A stretch of 64,000 nt of DNA from Hydnum rufescens UP504. Lineage: Eukaryota > Basidiomycota > Agaricomycetes > Cantharellales > Hydnaceae. Numbering within the stretch: position 1 is the stretch's first letter; each line of letters opens with the position of its first letter. Below the pieces are notes generated by a model that did no database searches, was not told the DNA's origin, and saw only the letters and a list, made by a program, of their open reading frames with translations. The DNA is taken from assembly GCA_014904985.1 (NCBI GenBank), contig MU128920.1, positions 130,032 through 194,031 on the forward strand. Reading direction: 5' to 3'. Below, piece by piece: positions 22,853-35,060 of this stretch. The position numbers and the translations under genes are program-made.

Positions 22853-23520
22853 GCTAGATTGGCAGATTGACGATTGGTGAGGTTGTCAGCATAGCCTCAC
22901 AGGGGTCATGCTTGTCTCTGACGTCATACCCAGCCACATCTGTATCTGCTGGCTCCAACATGGAGTTGTGGGGTTTGGAGTTGCAGGGTTTGGCTTGCAG
23001 GCCTTTGTTTGGTAGTTTGGAGTCATGGGGTTTGAGGTCACAGGGTTTGGCTTGCAGGCCTTCATTTGGCAGTTTTGGAGTCACAGGGTTTGGCTCAGGT
23101 TTGAGGTTGGGGGTTCACTGGGGTTCAAGTCCAAGATCTAGAAAAATAAGATGTTGTTAGTTAAAAATTGAAGCAGCAGAAGAAGAGCAGCTTATGCTGC
23201 TCTTCTTGCACCATAAAATTTAAATTAAAAAAACTCATCTTATAGTACCACACACCCACCACAGTGGGTGTGTGGTTCCTGGGGCCATATGTTGGGTGTG
23301 TTCTCATCTGTTGTGTGCTTGTTTGATGCATTGGTGTCTGTTGTGTGCTCATTTGATGCATTATTGTTTGGTGCATTACTGTTTGCCATATCAACATTTA
23401 GGCCCTTGTCATTTCATGGGGTTTTGTTGGATGCCATAATCTGGAAGAATAAATGAGCAGTTAGTAAAAGTATTCAAAGCAGTGCAAAAAGAGCAGCTTT
23501 CACTGCTCTTTTTGCACTGT
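22853..23520 (-). mobile_element. P3 left arm, truncated array
   Basis: Type A hairpins lie near 23247 and 23550 and type B hairpins near 23173 (AAGAAGAGCAGC arms) and 23482, in minus orientation. The distal part (22970-23095) contains two tandem copies of a unit with GGGTTTGGCTTGCAGGCCTT. The arm is cut at about 22853 by copia C, so its natural end is missing. Confidence 0.65.
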
Positions 23521-24120
23521 TGTATCTACTGATAAGGAAACTCACCTTGTGACCACACACCTGCAATGGCAGGTGTGTGGTTGTTTGCTTGCCTTTCCAG
23601 GCAGTTGTTTGTTGTGGTTGCAGAGTTGCAAGAAAGATGCAGACTCAATGCCAGCAATTGCTGGCATGCAAAGAGTGCCCAAGTGCTGGCACTACAAGCA
23701 CAATACATATTAATAGGAAGTATCTAGAAAGGAAAAGGATGATGATAATAAGGAAGAGCCCAATAAGGCATGACATGCCTACATTGCAAAGTGGATTGGG
23801 CCACTTCTATGTGTCAGAATCAGCCTAAATTTAAATATGTTGGTTGTATATATGCACCCTATGTGGGTGCATATATACAACCAACATATTTAAATTTGGG
23901 CTGATTCTGACCCATAGAAGTGGCCCAATCCACTTTGCAATGTAGGCATGTCATGCCTTATTGGGCTCTTCCTTATTATCATCATCCTTTTCCTTTCTTT
24001 TGCAAAAATAGTCACTATATAGTCTTTATTTTTGTTCTAGATACTTCCTATTAATATGTATTGTGCTTGTAGTGCCAGCACTTGGGCACTCTTTGCATGC
24101 TGGCAATTGCTGGCATTGAG
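23521..24120. repeat. P3 central palindrome
   Basis: The palindrome is centred on about 23862, where GCACCC-TATGT-GGGTGC forms the tip. Arms pair from the AAGTGGATTGGGCCACTTCT block (from about 23789) with its complement (to about 23938), and outward through the GCCAGCACTTGGG region on both sides. The loop is shorter than in P1 and P4, so the inner part of the palindrome has been lost. Confidence 0.85.
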
Positions 24121-24699
24121 TTGTGTCTTACCCACCAAACAGGCCACTGCCTAGAAAGGCAGGCCAATAACCACACACCCACAGCAGCAGGTGTGTGGTC
24201 ATTCAAGGCAAGTTTTTCTTTTTACTGTAGTAGATACAACAGTGCAAAAAGAGCAGTGAAAGCTGCTCTTTTTGTGCTACTTTGAATTTCTTTACTGACC
24301 ACCTTTTAATTAATTCTAGGTCATGGCACAGCATCAAATGAACCCTCCCAAATGAGACCTGATTGGCCAGGGGCCCCAGTGGCAACATGTGAAATGAAAT
24401 GATGCCAAACCCAATGAAACAGTGCCAAATGAAAACATGAGAGGTGGCCATGCACCACCCCAGTGGCCATGCAAACCACATGCCTGCTATGGTGGGTGTG
24501 TTGTTCTACATAAGATAAGTGCACCCCTATGGCACAAAAAGAGCAGCAAATGCTGCTCTTTTTGCACTGGTTTGAATGTTTAACTAACACATTTATTATT
24601 CTAGGTTATTGCCTGACATGAAGACTTGCCAAAAAAATCCCCCCCCCACCCATGGAAATGACAACACCCCCACCGAACAAAAACCACAAATACAACCAG
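24121..24699 (+). mobile_element. P3 right arm, first part
   Basis: Two plus-oriented units have hairpins A near 24171 and 24476 and B near 24241 and 24532, each followed by CTAAC/CTGACC..TTCTAG. The arm is interrupted at 24700 by a solo LTR and resumes at 26079. Against the corresponding P4 left-arm spacer (32440-32530 complement), about 40 bp next to the LTR appear deleted. Confidence 0.7.
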
Positions 24700-26078
24700 T
24701 GTAAGCAGGATGATTATAAACCAATCCAACTACAGTCTGCAATGGTGAGCTGGGGATGAAGGAGGGAATCACAGAATTAATCTGGATGTTCAGGTCCAAT
24801 GGAGGGAAGGTCTTTTGAACAAAGGGGAATTGCAGTGAGCCAACAATGCCCAAGCAATTAAGTGAGAATGTGTGTCTCTGTCAAATTACCACACCCTAAG
24901 AATCTCTTCTTGAGACCTTAGTCAAAGTGTAGTTAGAATTCGCTTTTTGAAGTGAGAAATCACCCAGGGACCAGCAGCTATTCAAGGAGCTTCAAACTGG
25001 AGGGAGGGGGAGAACTACTGAATTTGTGTGCTAGCTGCACCTAATATACAATCCAGACTTCAACTCAATAGAAGGTGAAAATGTCGAACTTAAGGGACAT
25101 ATAGTGAAAAAGAAATGAAGTTAAAATCTTCAAAGATGATGGAGATATTCCAATTTCAAGATAAAAGGGGAGATTGACACATTACATGCTATTCCTCCTT
25201 CAAATCTGGACAAGTTCCCTTAAGAAAAAGTGGAATGAGTCCCCCTGAGGGTCTTCTCCATTGTAAATAAGAGGGCTGGAAATAATTTGCTATTTTGGAT
25301 GGTGGAGCAAAGGGGGAGTCATGGAGAGGGAGTTGTCTTGTGAAAATGGAGTTTGTGTCTGCTTGTTTTGCCCTTGGTACTGTTCGATGCAAACCTTTAA
25401 CAGCTTTCAGGGAGTGGTACTTGTGAATGAATCAGATAAGAATTGGTTTTGAAAATAAAGAAATACTCCTTCAGAGTATGAATCATGGAAAAATATTGGT
25501 ACAGGGACTGCATTTTTGATCCATTAGTTTTGTGTTTGGTACTGTTCGATAGGTATGATTCATATCTTTCTGGGTGCTGTTGTTCTGAGTCAATCTGACT
25601 GAAACTGATGGAGAAATTTGAAAAATACTCCTTTAGAGTAGTGTGGCCCCTTTCTAGATCATGTGACAGATCCATGAGTCCAGAATTGGAACTAGGCCAG
25701 TCTGAATCATTACATAATCACAATCCATCACCCTTAAGGCAGTAGGATGACTTGAAGGCACAGGCAAGTCAAACAGTCTTGAAGAATGATGGCAAGTTGA
25801 ATTGCCTTGTCCAAAGAAAATGGACCTGATGTAGGGCATAAACTGCCCTTTTTGATGAGGACTGTTGAAGTCTGATGGACAGTCAATAAATTGACTGGTG
25901 TTCATGGTAAAGGAATGAGGTGATATTATGAGTTGGAAAGGGGTAGGAATCCAATAGATTCTTGAATAAATGAATGATGATGGAATTAAATGAGTGAAGT
26001 GACAAGTAATTGATTTATTTGTAAGGAAAATAGGCCTCAGATGAGGATTTTATGGTGTAGGGATTCATCCCTCCAACA
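24700..26078 (-). repeat. Solo gypsy LTR (minus)
   Basis: This 1379-bp copy belongs to the same family as the LTRs at 1822 and 11851, reversed: it starts TGTAAGCAG and ends ATCCCTCCAACA. No internal gypsy sequence is attached. The flanks, ACCAG and CTGAC, do not match, so the target duplication is missing. A local deletion of P3 sequence is the likeliest reason. The LTR shows many transitions relative to the young pair, fitting an older insertion. Confidence 0.85.
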
Positions 26079-26269
26079 CTGACCAAGGAATACCCACCAG
26101 ACCAAACCCAGGAATGGGAACACATGACACAAGACCATGGAACCCCCAGATGAACCACACCCACTTTGGCAGGTGTGTGACAATCTCAAGGTGAGTACCC
26201 CCCACCTTTATGTATGCCAAGGGAGCAGCATATGCTGCTCCTTTGGCATAGCTTTCTTTTTCTTGTTTA
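26079..26269 (+). mobile_element. P3 right arm, segment before the pogo element
   Basis: This spacer and one unit carry hairpin A near 26154, AAGGTGAGT and hairpin B near 26213 (CCAAGGGAGCAGC / GCTGCTCCTTTGG arms). The intron-like segment started here is split by the pogo-like insertion at 26270 and ends with CTTAG at about 29265. Confidence 0.7.
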
Positions 26270-26503
26270 CAGTCTTTGACCGGCCACTGAATCAAATATT
26301 TCAATTTGCCATTTTCTACTTTTGTATTCATTCTTTTCCTTCATAAACTGCACTGGAGGGTGGTGTGGTGTCTCAATTTGTACAATGTGACTTTAATACT
26401 GTGTTGGATTAGATTTGAGGTTATACGAAGGTTTATGGTCTGGGGGTTATGATTTTTCCCATTACCACTCACTGAATCATTTTCCCGGTATTATCCGAGC
26501 CCT

Positions 26504-27421
26504 TCACTCCCCCCCTGAATCGTTCTCGGAACTGCTGCTACCGTCACTGTTGGCCTCCGGAGGATCACCCAAGGCATTATCCAACCCTTCCCTATCATGC
26601 GCTCTATCAAATGCAGCCCACACGTCCTTCCGCATTGCCATAATTGGGCGAGGTGGCAGACCAATACCTTCTGCCTGACACCTTGCACACTCCTCCTTCC
26701 ATGCCTTATCTGTAGTTTCGTTGGCAGCCTTTGTCTTCTCCCACACTGTGGCCCGTTCCTTTTGAATGTACAATTTTCCATCTTCTTGTGCTTTGCTTGG
26801 GATCTCCGTTGAGCCCGCACCTCCTTTGCATCCCACACAGCTTCGCAGTCATCATGTGCCTGTTGGAAGGCCTCGCGCAGTTGGGCATCAGTTAGGACTC
26901 GTGCCTTGCCGTCCCACAGAGACGAATCCCACTCTTCTCCTTCTTGTTCTCCTTATGTGCCAATTGTTCTCGTGCCCGATCTAGATACATTCCTGACAAA
27001 GCCAGTTGTGCATTTGCGACATCCACAGCATCCTGGTAAGCATCTAGGGATTGTTTGGCAGTGTGGAGGTTGTCTCACAAATGTTTGTTTGCTTCCAGAA
27101 GCTTGTGTACAGTACGTTCGGATCTTGATCTTGGTGGGCTCGTAATACAGCTCCATTCAATAGAGGGGATTGGGCCATGCTTTTGATATATCCTTGGTGG
27201 TAAGCAGGATGATGATTTGAGTGGAGATGAGCTGAAAAGGAAATTTGCCGAGGATGAGGTGAATACGTCACGCAAATGGGTAGGTGTCCTCAGAGTTTGT
27301 AGCTGAGGGTCAATGATGAGTTGGCCAGTGCTTGTCTCGGTTTCAGCAAACTGGACAGGTGTATTGGTGGGCTGAGGAGAGGGATTGACTTGATCGGTGG
27401 TGGTTTCTCCAGGTATGACTG
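26504..27421 (-). pseudogene. C-terminal tail region of the pogo-like gene
   Basis: Minus-strand frames in this stretch (for example 27075-27467 and 26504-26836) are rich in Ser, Thr, Gln and Pro, then in Lys, Glu and Ala. An acidic Ser-rich end (GSSSSENDSGGE) lies near 26505-26540. Long variable tails after the catalytic domain are common in fungal pogo elements. Frames do not join cleanly with the transposase, so the exact protein end is uncertain. Confidence 0.5.
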
Positions 27422-28805
27422 TCACTTGTGAAGTGCTGGCCCGAACCTCATGGAATGTCCCCAACAAGCGCTTGACAGGTGATGGGGGTCAACCGGCAAC
27501 GACCCTGTTGCAGCCAGCTCGAGACTTGGGGCAATCTGCTCTGGCGTAATGACAGTAGGGTCGAATGGATGGACACCGGTCTTTCGAAAGGACACAAGTA
27601 TATTTTCTTGGGTGAATGCCTTCAAGTGAGCCTTTCCGTAAACCTTGAGGAACACTCCTTTTGTGATTTTATAGCCAGTCTCTTGCTGGTACTCTTGAAC
27701 AGCAGGTGTTCCATGCACGCTTTGCCACAGAAAAGACCACGACATCAAGTCCTTGGAGGGCATGGGTCACATGTGATGGATAGCAAATAACGACAATGTT
27801 ATGACTGTCGGTGAAGTCGATGAAATCAATAGATTCATGGGAAACATGGCCATCCAGAAGCAGGAACTGATATTCCCCAGGGTGAAGTAACTTTTCACAT
27901 GTCTTTTCCTCGAAGTACTTGAGCCAGTCAAGGGCAATTTCATTTGCAGTCCATCCTTTTGCGGAGCAACAATACCTGTAGAGGGAGGTTTGATGTCACT
28001 AAATCATCAGGTATGAGGGACCATACACATGAAGCATCAAGGGATTTTCTTGTAACCAATCTTTCATAAAGTTTTTGCCCTTGAATATGACGGTGGGAGG
28101 AACAGAGGTACCATCAGCACAGATGGTTGCAAGTACAGTTACATTTTCCTTGTCACCATCATGCCATTGCTTCTGGTGCTTTGTACCCTTATGACCAATC
28201 ACACGTTCCCACTCACTCCCCCCCATTGGATAGCCACTCTCGTCCATGCCATAAATGTTTGGGGTGCGGGGTTTGTATTTGTCGTAGGCACCACCTAATA
28301 TATCCCAATAGTGCTTGAGATTTTCTGGATTGATTGCAGCTGCCCGGACAGTGTCGAGTCCAGAGCTCCAAAGAGAAGCCAGGCGGTCGGAGTGTTTGGT
28401 CACGAAGCGGCGAGCCCAATTCACACCAAGCTTTGCAATGTCTGGGTGGTTCTTATGCACAATTTGGAGTGCATAGTCCGCAATCTTTGGCACCGTTAAT
28501 GGGAAGCCTCGATCAGCCATTTTCAGGATGAATGAGATGAGCACTTCACTTTCTGCCTGGCTGAGATGGCTCCTTGCCTCGTTTGATTCACCGATGGTCT
28601 TCCCACCATCCACATGGCGCCGAAGAGTCCCTGGGTCAACACCATGCTTTATTGCTATGGAGCGAAGGCTTGGACATTTCCCCCCCTCAAGACGTGCCTT
28701 TTTCAGGGCATCCCTATATGCATCTGCCGCCTGTTGGTGTCTTGCATTTCGTTCCCGTGTGATAATATGGGCCTTCCGTTCTTGAGATAGAGCAGATTTT
28801 GTCAT
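27422..28805 (-). pseudogene. Pogo-like DDE transposase
   Basis: The frame starts at ATG 28805-28803. Residues 1-70 hold a helix-turn-helix of the psq type, and residues about 80-150 a CENP-B-like DNA-binding domain (GFPLTVPKIADYA, WARRFVTKH). The DDE_1 superfamily core follows: first Asp in YGMDESGY (about 28240), second in LLLDGHVSH (about 27855), and then CYPSHVTHALQGLDV (about 27765-27810). The first frame stops at 27999 near a possible intron or frameshift before SAKGW. Another one-base shift lies near 27725, between FSVAKRAW and TPAVQEYQQ. The tail FRKTGVHPFDPTVI is typical of pogo transposases. The protein would cut and join at the terminal repeats but cannot be made intact here. Confidence 0.88.
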
Positions 28806-29238
28806 TTATAGTAGGTACCTTGAGGATAATTAGGGTTGGCGGGGAAGGCAATGATGAGGAAGAAGCAGGTTTTATCCGAGATTAAAATTTTCCCATTTCC
28901 ACCCTTTCCCACATCAAAACAATACTTGCACCCATAAGGAGATTTATAGTAGGACATGTGGTCTACGGTGTAGACAACTGATTTGGGACCAATTGGGCAA
29001 GGGCAGACATGGGGGGGAGGTGATTTAAAGTTGGTGGATGCTGAAATCATCATTTTGAAGCCTTAAGCGCTGCCGTTCTCGAAAACCACACATTGGATCT
29101 CCTTCAAATTTTGAACATCAAGTACTAGAGAATACCTCTACATGATGTAAAAGGAACAGAACAATTCTATTTGATACTCATAGAGATATGATGATTTGAT
29201 TCAGTGACCGGTAGAGTTCAGTGGCCGGTCAAAGACTG

Positions 29239-29313
29239 TACTGATGTATCATATATTATCTTAGGTTGTCATCTGAACCTGTACCCCCACTGACTCCTAA
29301 TCAAGACCCATGA
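29239..29313 (+). mobile_element. P3 right arm, between pogo element and solo LTR
   Basis: This fragment completes the intron-like segment split by the pogo element (ATTATCTTAG at about 29265). It continues into the spacer GTTGTCATCTGAACCTG, which matches the complement of P4 sequence near 32200. It ends in ATGA, the target-site duplication of the next LTR. Confidence 0.7.
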
Positions 29314-30694
29314 TGTTGGAGGGATGAATCCCTACACCATAGAATCCTCATCTGAGGTCTAAATTCCCTACAAATGAATCAATTACTTGTCACCCTGCCC
29401 ATTTAATTCCATCGTCATTCATTTATTCAAGAATCTATTGGATTCTTACCCTTACCAACTCATGATATCACCTCATTCATTTATCATGAACACCAGTCAA
29501 TTTATTGACTGTCCATTGGACTTCAACAGTCCTCATCAAAAAGGGGCAGTTTATGCCCTACCTCAAGTCCAATTTATTTGGACAAGGCAATTCAACTTGC
29601 CATCTTTCTTCAAGACTGTATGACTTGCCTGTTCTTCCAAGTCATCTTACTGGCTTAAGGGTGACATATTGTTATTATGTAATGATGCAGACCAGGCCTA
29701 GTTCTGATTCTGGACTCATGGATCCATCACATGATCCAGAAAGGGGCTGCACTACTCTCAAGGAGTATTTTGTGAATTTCTCCATCAGTTTTGATTGGAT
29801 TGACTCGGAACGACAGCTCCCAGAAAGATACGAATCGTACCTATCGAACGGCACCAAAAATGAAATGAACGGATCAAAAATGCGGTCCCTGTACCAATAT
29901 CTTTCCATGATTCATACTCTGAAGAAGTATTTCTTGATTTTTGAAGCCAATTCTTGTCAGATTTGTTCATGAATACCATGGCCTGAATGCTGTTAGAAAT
30001 GCGCATCGAACGGTACCAAGGGAAAAACAAGCAGATGTGAACTCCATTTCTCACAAGACAACTCCCTCTCCATGACTCCCCCTTTGCTCCACCATCCAAA
30101 ATAGTGAATTACTTCTGACCCTCTTATGTACAATGGAGAAGACCCTCAGGGGGACTCATTCCACTTTTTCTTAAGGGAACTTATCCAGATTTGAAGGAGG
30201 AATAGCATGTAATGTGTCAATCTCCCCTTTTATCTTGAAATTGGAATATCTCCATCATTTTTGAAGATTTTAACTTAATTTCTTTTTCACTATATGTCCC
30301 TTAAGTCCGACATTTTCACCTTCTATTGAGTTGAAGTCTGTATTGTATATTAGGTGCAGCTAGCACACAAATTCAGTAGTTCTCCCCCTCCCTCCAGTTT
30401 GAAGCTCCTTGAATAGCTGCTGGTCCCTGGGTGATTTCTCACTTCAAAAAGCGAATTCTAACTACACTTTGACTAAGGTCTCAAGAAGAGATTCTTAGGG
30501 TGTGGTAATTTGACACAAACACACATTCTCGTTTAATTGCTTGGGCTTTGTTGGCTCACAGCAATTTTCCCCTGTTCCAAAAGACCCTTTTCACTTGAGC
30601 CTGAACACTCAGATTAATTCTGTGGTGCCCTCCTCTGTCCACAACTTAATGATGCAGACTGTAGCTGGATTGATCTCTTCCATTCCTGCTCACA
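29314..30694 (+). repeat. Solo gypsy LTR (plus)
   Basis: This 1381-bp LTR starts TGTTGGAGGGAT and ends CCTGCTCACA, the same length as the intact 3' LTR at 11851. It is flanked by the 4-bp duplication ATGA (29310-29313 and 30695-30698). It was probably left by recombination between the two LTRs of a full element. Confidence 0.9.
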
Positions 30695-31178
30695 ATGACC
30701 CCACTGCAAGAATGGCAACTCACCCACAAAACGAAGCCCACAAGAACAGAAACCTGAGAAACAAGCCACCCACCCAAATGACGATGTGCACAAAACCCAA
30801 TGCCCAACTGCAGTACAACTGAGTACCACACACCCACCAAAGTGGGTGTGTGGTACTACAAAGGTTTTTTTTTGAATTTCTATATGTACAGTGATGCAAA
30901 AGGAGCAGTGCAAGCTGCTCTTGTGTGCCTTCAAATTTTTTTTACTAACATATGCTATTATTGTAGGACCCAAACTGGAGCACCCAAAATAATGACCCAC
31001 CCCAACAGCAACTGCCCATCCAAATGACCCACCCAATGGTGAAGGCCACACCCACTTGGGCAGGTGTGTGGTGCTACTAGGTATTTTTTTTTTGAATTTC
31101 TATACATACAGCAATGCAAAAGGAGCAGTGCAAGCTGCTCCTCTTGTGTGTCTTTGAATTTTTTTTTACTAATGTACA
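30695..31178 (+). mobile_element. P3 right arm, last two units
   Basis: Hairpins A lie near 30826 and 31048 and B near 30894 and 31115 (GCAAAAGGAGCAG arms). ACTAACATATGC..ATTGTAG closes one intron-like segment at about 30965. The terminal ATAATAATA/GGGGCCCC block seen in P1, P2 and P4 is absent. The arm stops in the last intron-like segment, where it meets the P4 left end near 31178. Confidence 0.65.
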
Positions 31179-33101
31179 GATCAGACAGCTGCTTTTCCCA
31201 TCAACTTAGATATAATGAGCCTTACTTTTATTATATCTAAGTAGTGATTTCACTGGGGGGCCCCCAGGGGCTGGATAAGGTCATTTCAGATTGAGACATG
31301 GGGGGCCTCAGGGCCCCCTGCCCCAGAACTTAGACTGGTCAGAAAACTTCAATATATTGGGTTGGGGTATTGGGTTAGGCACCTCTGTCAGTCACCTAAT
31401 CTCAGATTTTCTGGACAGTGGGCTACACAGGCTTATTGGGGATGATGTATTTTATTCATAATTATTTATTTATTTTATCTTTACTATATTATACATGTAC
31501 TACACCCAAGGCAGCAGTCTCATGTTTATTTATTGATTTAAAAATTCAAAAAAAGACTATGAAGTAGCACCACACCCACTAGGGCAGGCCCATTGCTTCA
31601 TTGGGGGTTTGGCCAGTTTTCAAAGGAGGGGGTTATCACTGGGGCAGCAGGTAGTATCTGTTGCACAATAACCTAGAATAAATAAAAAAAGAAGTTAGCT
31701 TTGAAGCAAAGTGGCACAGAAAGTGCTGCTTGTGCTGCTCTTTCTATGCCACTTGCTAAACCAAAACAAAAAATACATATACCTTCTGTACCACACACCC
31801 CCCCTCAGTGGGTGTGTGGCACCAGGGGCATGGCCTGGAAGTTCACCATTGGGTGGGTCATTTGGACAGGTCACAGGTGGCTGTTGGGGTGGGTCATTGT
31901 TTCAGGAGCTCTGGTCTGGGTCCTACAATAATACTCTACATTAGTAAAAAAAATTTTTGAAGGGACATAAAAGGAGCAGCTTGTGCTGCTCCTTTCACAT
32001 CCCCATACATATAGAAATTTAAAAATAATACCTTGTAGTACCACACACCCACTTTGGGTGGGTGTGTGGTACTTGGTTGTACTGCAGTCATGCATTTGGT
32101 TTTGCTTATGGGGGCTGGTCATTGTTTAGGTGGGTGGTTTGGTTTGTGGGTGGGTTGCTGTTCTCATGTGTTTGTCCAGTGGAGTCACAGGTACTGATTG
32201 GGGGGTTGTAGGTTCAGATGAAACCTAGGATAATAAATAATACATTAGTAAAAAAGAAAAAGAAAAGGTACACCAAAGGAGCAGTGTACACTGCTCCTTT
32301 GGTGCAATTGTATTTATACAAGATACTTACCTTAATAAAATTACCACACACCCACTGAAGCAGGTGTGTGGTTCATCTGGGGGTTCCATGCCTTTGCATT
32401 GTCCATTCCCATTCCTGGGTTTTGTCTGGTGGGTGTTCCTTGGTTGGTCATCATTGGCAGATTTCATTTGGTATTTGCTGTTTTGGTGGGTCACATTTGT
32501 GGTGTTTGTTTGGCAGGTGTGTTGTCATTTTCGGGGGGCAGGGGCCTTCATTCGGTGGGTATTCAATTTGGTGTTCATGGTTCAGGTGATCACCTAGAGT
32601 AATAAATGCATTAGCTAAAAATTAAAACCAGCACAAAAAGAGCAGCATTTGCTGCTCTTTTTGTGCTGTTGGGGGTGCACTTCCCTTATAGAACCACACA
32701 CCTGCCACAGCAGGTGTGTGGTTCATGCAGCCACTTGGTCAGCACATAGCCACCTCTCGCATTTGCATCATGTTGCATTTTCACTGGGAATGGTTTTGTT
32801 TGGTGCCATTTCATTTGGCGTGGCCTCATTTGGGGGTATTTTCAGTTCCCATGTTGCTGTTTGGGCCCTGGTGGGTTGAGTCTTGTTGTTTGGTGGGATT
32901 ACATTTGGTGCCTGGGACCTGGCCATGACCTAGAGAAATTAAAGTGGTCAGTAAAGAAATTCAAAGCAGCAAAAAGAGCAGCTTTCACTGCTCTTTTTGC
33001 ACTGTTGTATCTACTATGATAAAAAAACTCACCTTGTGACCACACACCTGCCACTGTGGGTGTGTGATCATTGCTTGCCTTTCTAGGTGGTACATGGGCA
33101 G
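31179..33101 (-). mobile_element. P4 left arm with terminus
   Basis: On the minus strand this is the mirror of a P right arm. The outer end (31179-31500) has a TTAGATATAA/TTATATCTAA inverted pair around AATGAGCC, GGGGGCCCCCAGGGG blocks and an AT-rich tract. The array follows: hairpins A near 31570 (partial), 31791, 32040, 32342, 32694 and 33038, and B near 31713, 31964, 32271, 32632 and 32965. The B hairpin at 32271-32304 is a perfect 34-nt palindrome. An intron-like segment on the minus strand runs 33032 down to 32930. Confidence 0.78.
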
Positions 33102-34377
33102 TGTAAGCAGGATGGTTATTAACCAATCCAACTACTGTCCATGAGGTTGAGCCAGGGATGAAGGAGGGAATCACAGAACTAATCCGGATGTTCAGGTCCA
33201 AGTAGGGGAAGGTCTTAGTCAAAGTGTAGTCAGAATTCACTGTTTGTAGTGAGAAATCACCCAGGGACCAGCAGCTGTTCAAGGAGCTTCAAACTGGAGG
33301 GAGGGGGAGAACTACTGAATTTGTGTGCTAGCTGCACCTAATATACAATACAGACTTTAACTCAATAAAAGTGAAAATGTCGGACTTAAGGGACACACAG
33401 AGAAAAAGAAATGAAGTTAAAATCTTCAAAACTGATGGAGATATTCCAATTTCAAGATAAAAGGGGAGATTGACACATTACATGCTATTCCTCCTTCAAA
33501 TATGGACAAGTTCCCTTAAGGAAAAGTGGAATAGGTCTCCCTGAGGGTCTTCTCCATCAGACATAAGAGGGCCAGAAGTAATTCACTATTTTGAATGGTG
33601 GAGCAAAAGGGGAGTCATGGGGAGGGTGTTGTCTGGTGAAAAATGGAGTTCGTGTCCTCTCGTTTTGCCCTTGGTACTGTTCGATGCGCATTTTCAACAT
33701 CTCTCAGGGAGTGATACTCGCAAACGAATCCAATAAGAATTGGCTTCAAAAATTAAGAAATACTCCTTCAGAGTATGAATCATGGCAAGATATTGTTACA
33801 GGGACCGCGTTTTTGATCCGTTCGTTTCGTTTTTGGTACCGTTCGATAGGTACAATTCGTATCTTTCTGGGCGCGGTTGTTTCAAGTCGATTAGATCAAC
33901 AATGACAGAGAAATTCACAAAATACTCCTTTAGAGTAGTGCAGCCCCTATCTGGATCATGTGATGGATCCACAAGTCCAGAATCGGAACTAGGCCCAGTC
34001 CACATTGTTACATAATCACAATTCGTTTCCCTTAAGGCAGTAGGATGGCTTGGAAGAACAGACAAGCCATACAGTCTTGAGGAAGAATGGCAAGTTGAAA
34101 TGCCTTGTCCAAAGGGAATGGACTTGATGTAGGGCATAAACTGCCCCTTTTTGATAAGGACTGTTGAAGTCCAACAGATTGTCAATAAATTGACTGGTGT
34201 TCATAGTAAAGGAATGAGGCAATATTATGAGTTGGAAGGGGTAGGAATCCAATTGATTTCTTGAATAAATGAATGATGATAAATTTAAATGAACATGGTG
34301 ACATGTAATTGATTTGTTTGTAAGGGAAATAGGCCTCAGATGAGGATTCTATGGTGTAGGGATTTATCCCTCCAACA
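33102..34377 (-). repeat. Solo gypsy LTR (minus) with exact target duplication
   Basis: This LTR, reversed, starts TGTAAGCAGGATG and ends CCCTCCAACA. It is flanked by GCAG on both sides (33098-33101 and 34378-34381). The empty site is preserved in the opposite arm of the P4 palindrome near 35060-35085, where the complement of GGGCAGTTGTAAG is uninterrupted. This proves the insertion and sets the LTR ends. Confidence 0.93.
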
Positions 34378-35060
34378 GCAGTTGTAAGAAGGAACATAAC
34401 TCAACACCAGCAAATGCCAGCACCTCAAAAGCACCCAAGTCCTGGTGCCATGAGCATAATACAAATTAATAGGAAGGATCTAGACATGCAATCAATATTA
34501 TATAATAAATATTTGTCCAAAAATGCAAAGAAGACAATGATAATCAGGCAGAGCTCAATAAGCCACAATATGCCTAATTGCAAAGGGGATTAGGCCATTC
34601 CTATGGGTCAGAATTGGCCCAAATTTAAATATATTGATGGTATATATGCACCCTACATGGGCGACTAAGTACATTAGATGTTTCCACCATTTTTCAAGTT
34701 TTCATGCCCTCAATTCCCTAAATAGGGAATTGAGGATGTGAAAACTTGAAAAATGGCGGAAACATCTAATGTACTTAGTCACCCATGTAGGGTGCATATA
34801 TACCATCAATATATTTAAATTTGGGCCAATTCTGACCCATAGAAATGGCCTAATCCCCTTTGCAATTAGGCATATTGTGGCTTATTGAGCTCTGCCTGAT
34901 TATCATTGTCTTCTTTGCATTTTTTGGACAAATATTTATTATATAATATTGATTGCATGTCTAGATCCTTCCTATTAATTTGTATTATGCTCATGGTGCT
35001 GGGACTTGGGCACTTTTGAAGTGCTGGCATTTGCTGGTGTTGAGTTACATTCTTTCTTTC
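34378..35060. repeat. P4 central palindrome
   Basis: The palindrome is centred on about 34721 (TCAATTCCC-TAAATA-GGGAATTGA), with arms of roughly 330 bp that pair nearly perfectly. AAACATCTAATGTACTTAGT on the right pairs with ACTAAGTACATTAGATGTTT on the left. Same tip sequence as P1; the segments next to the tip differ from P1 in sequence yet still pair with each other. Confidence 0.9.

Larger units (their letters stand above)
26270..29238 (-). mobile_element. Pogo-like (Tc1/mariner) DNA transposon
   Basis: This 2969-bp element has terminal inverted repeats beginning CAGTCTTTGACCGGCCACTG (26270 onward, with the complement ending at 29238). It is flanked by TA on both sides (26268-26269 and 29239-29240), the classic Tc1/mariner target duplication. 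The right end carries an extra duplicated ACCGGT-type block within the repeat. It holds one minus-strand transposase gene, broken by frame changes. It is inserted inside an intron-like segment of P3. Confidence 0.92.
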
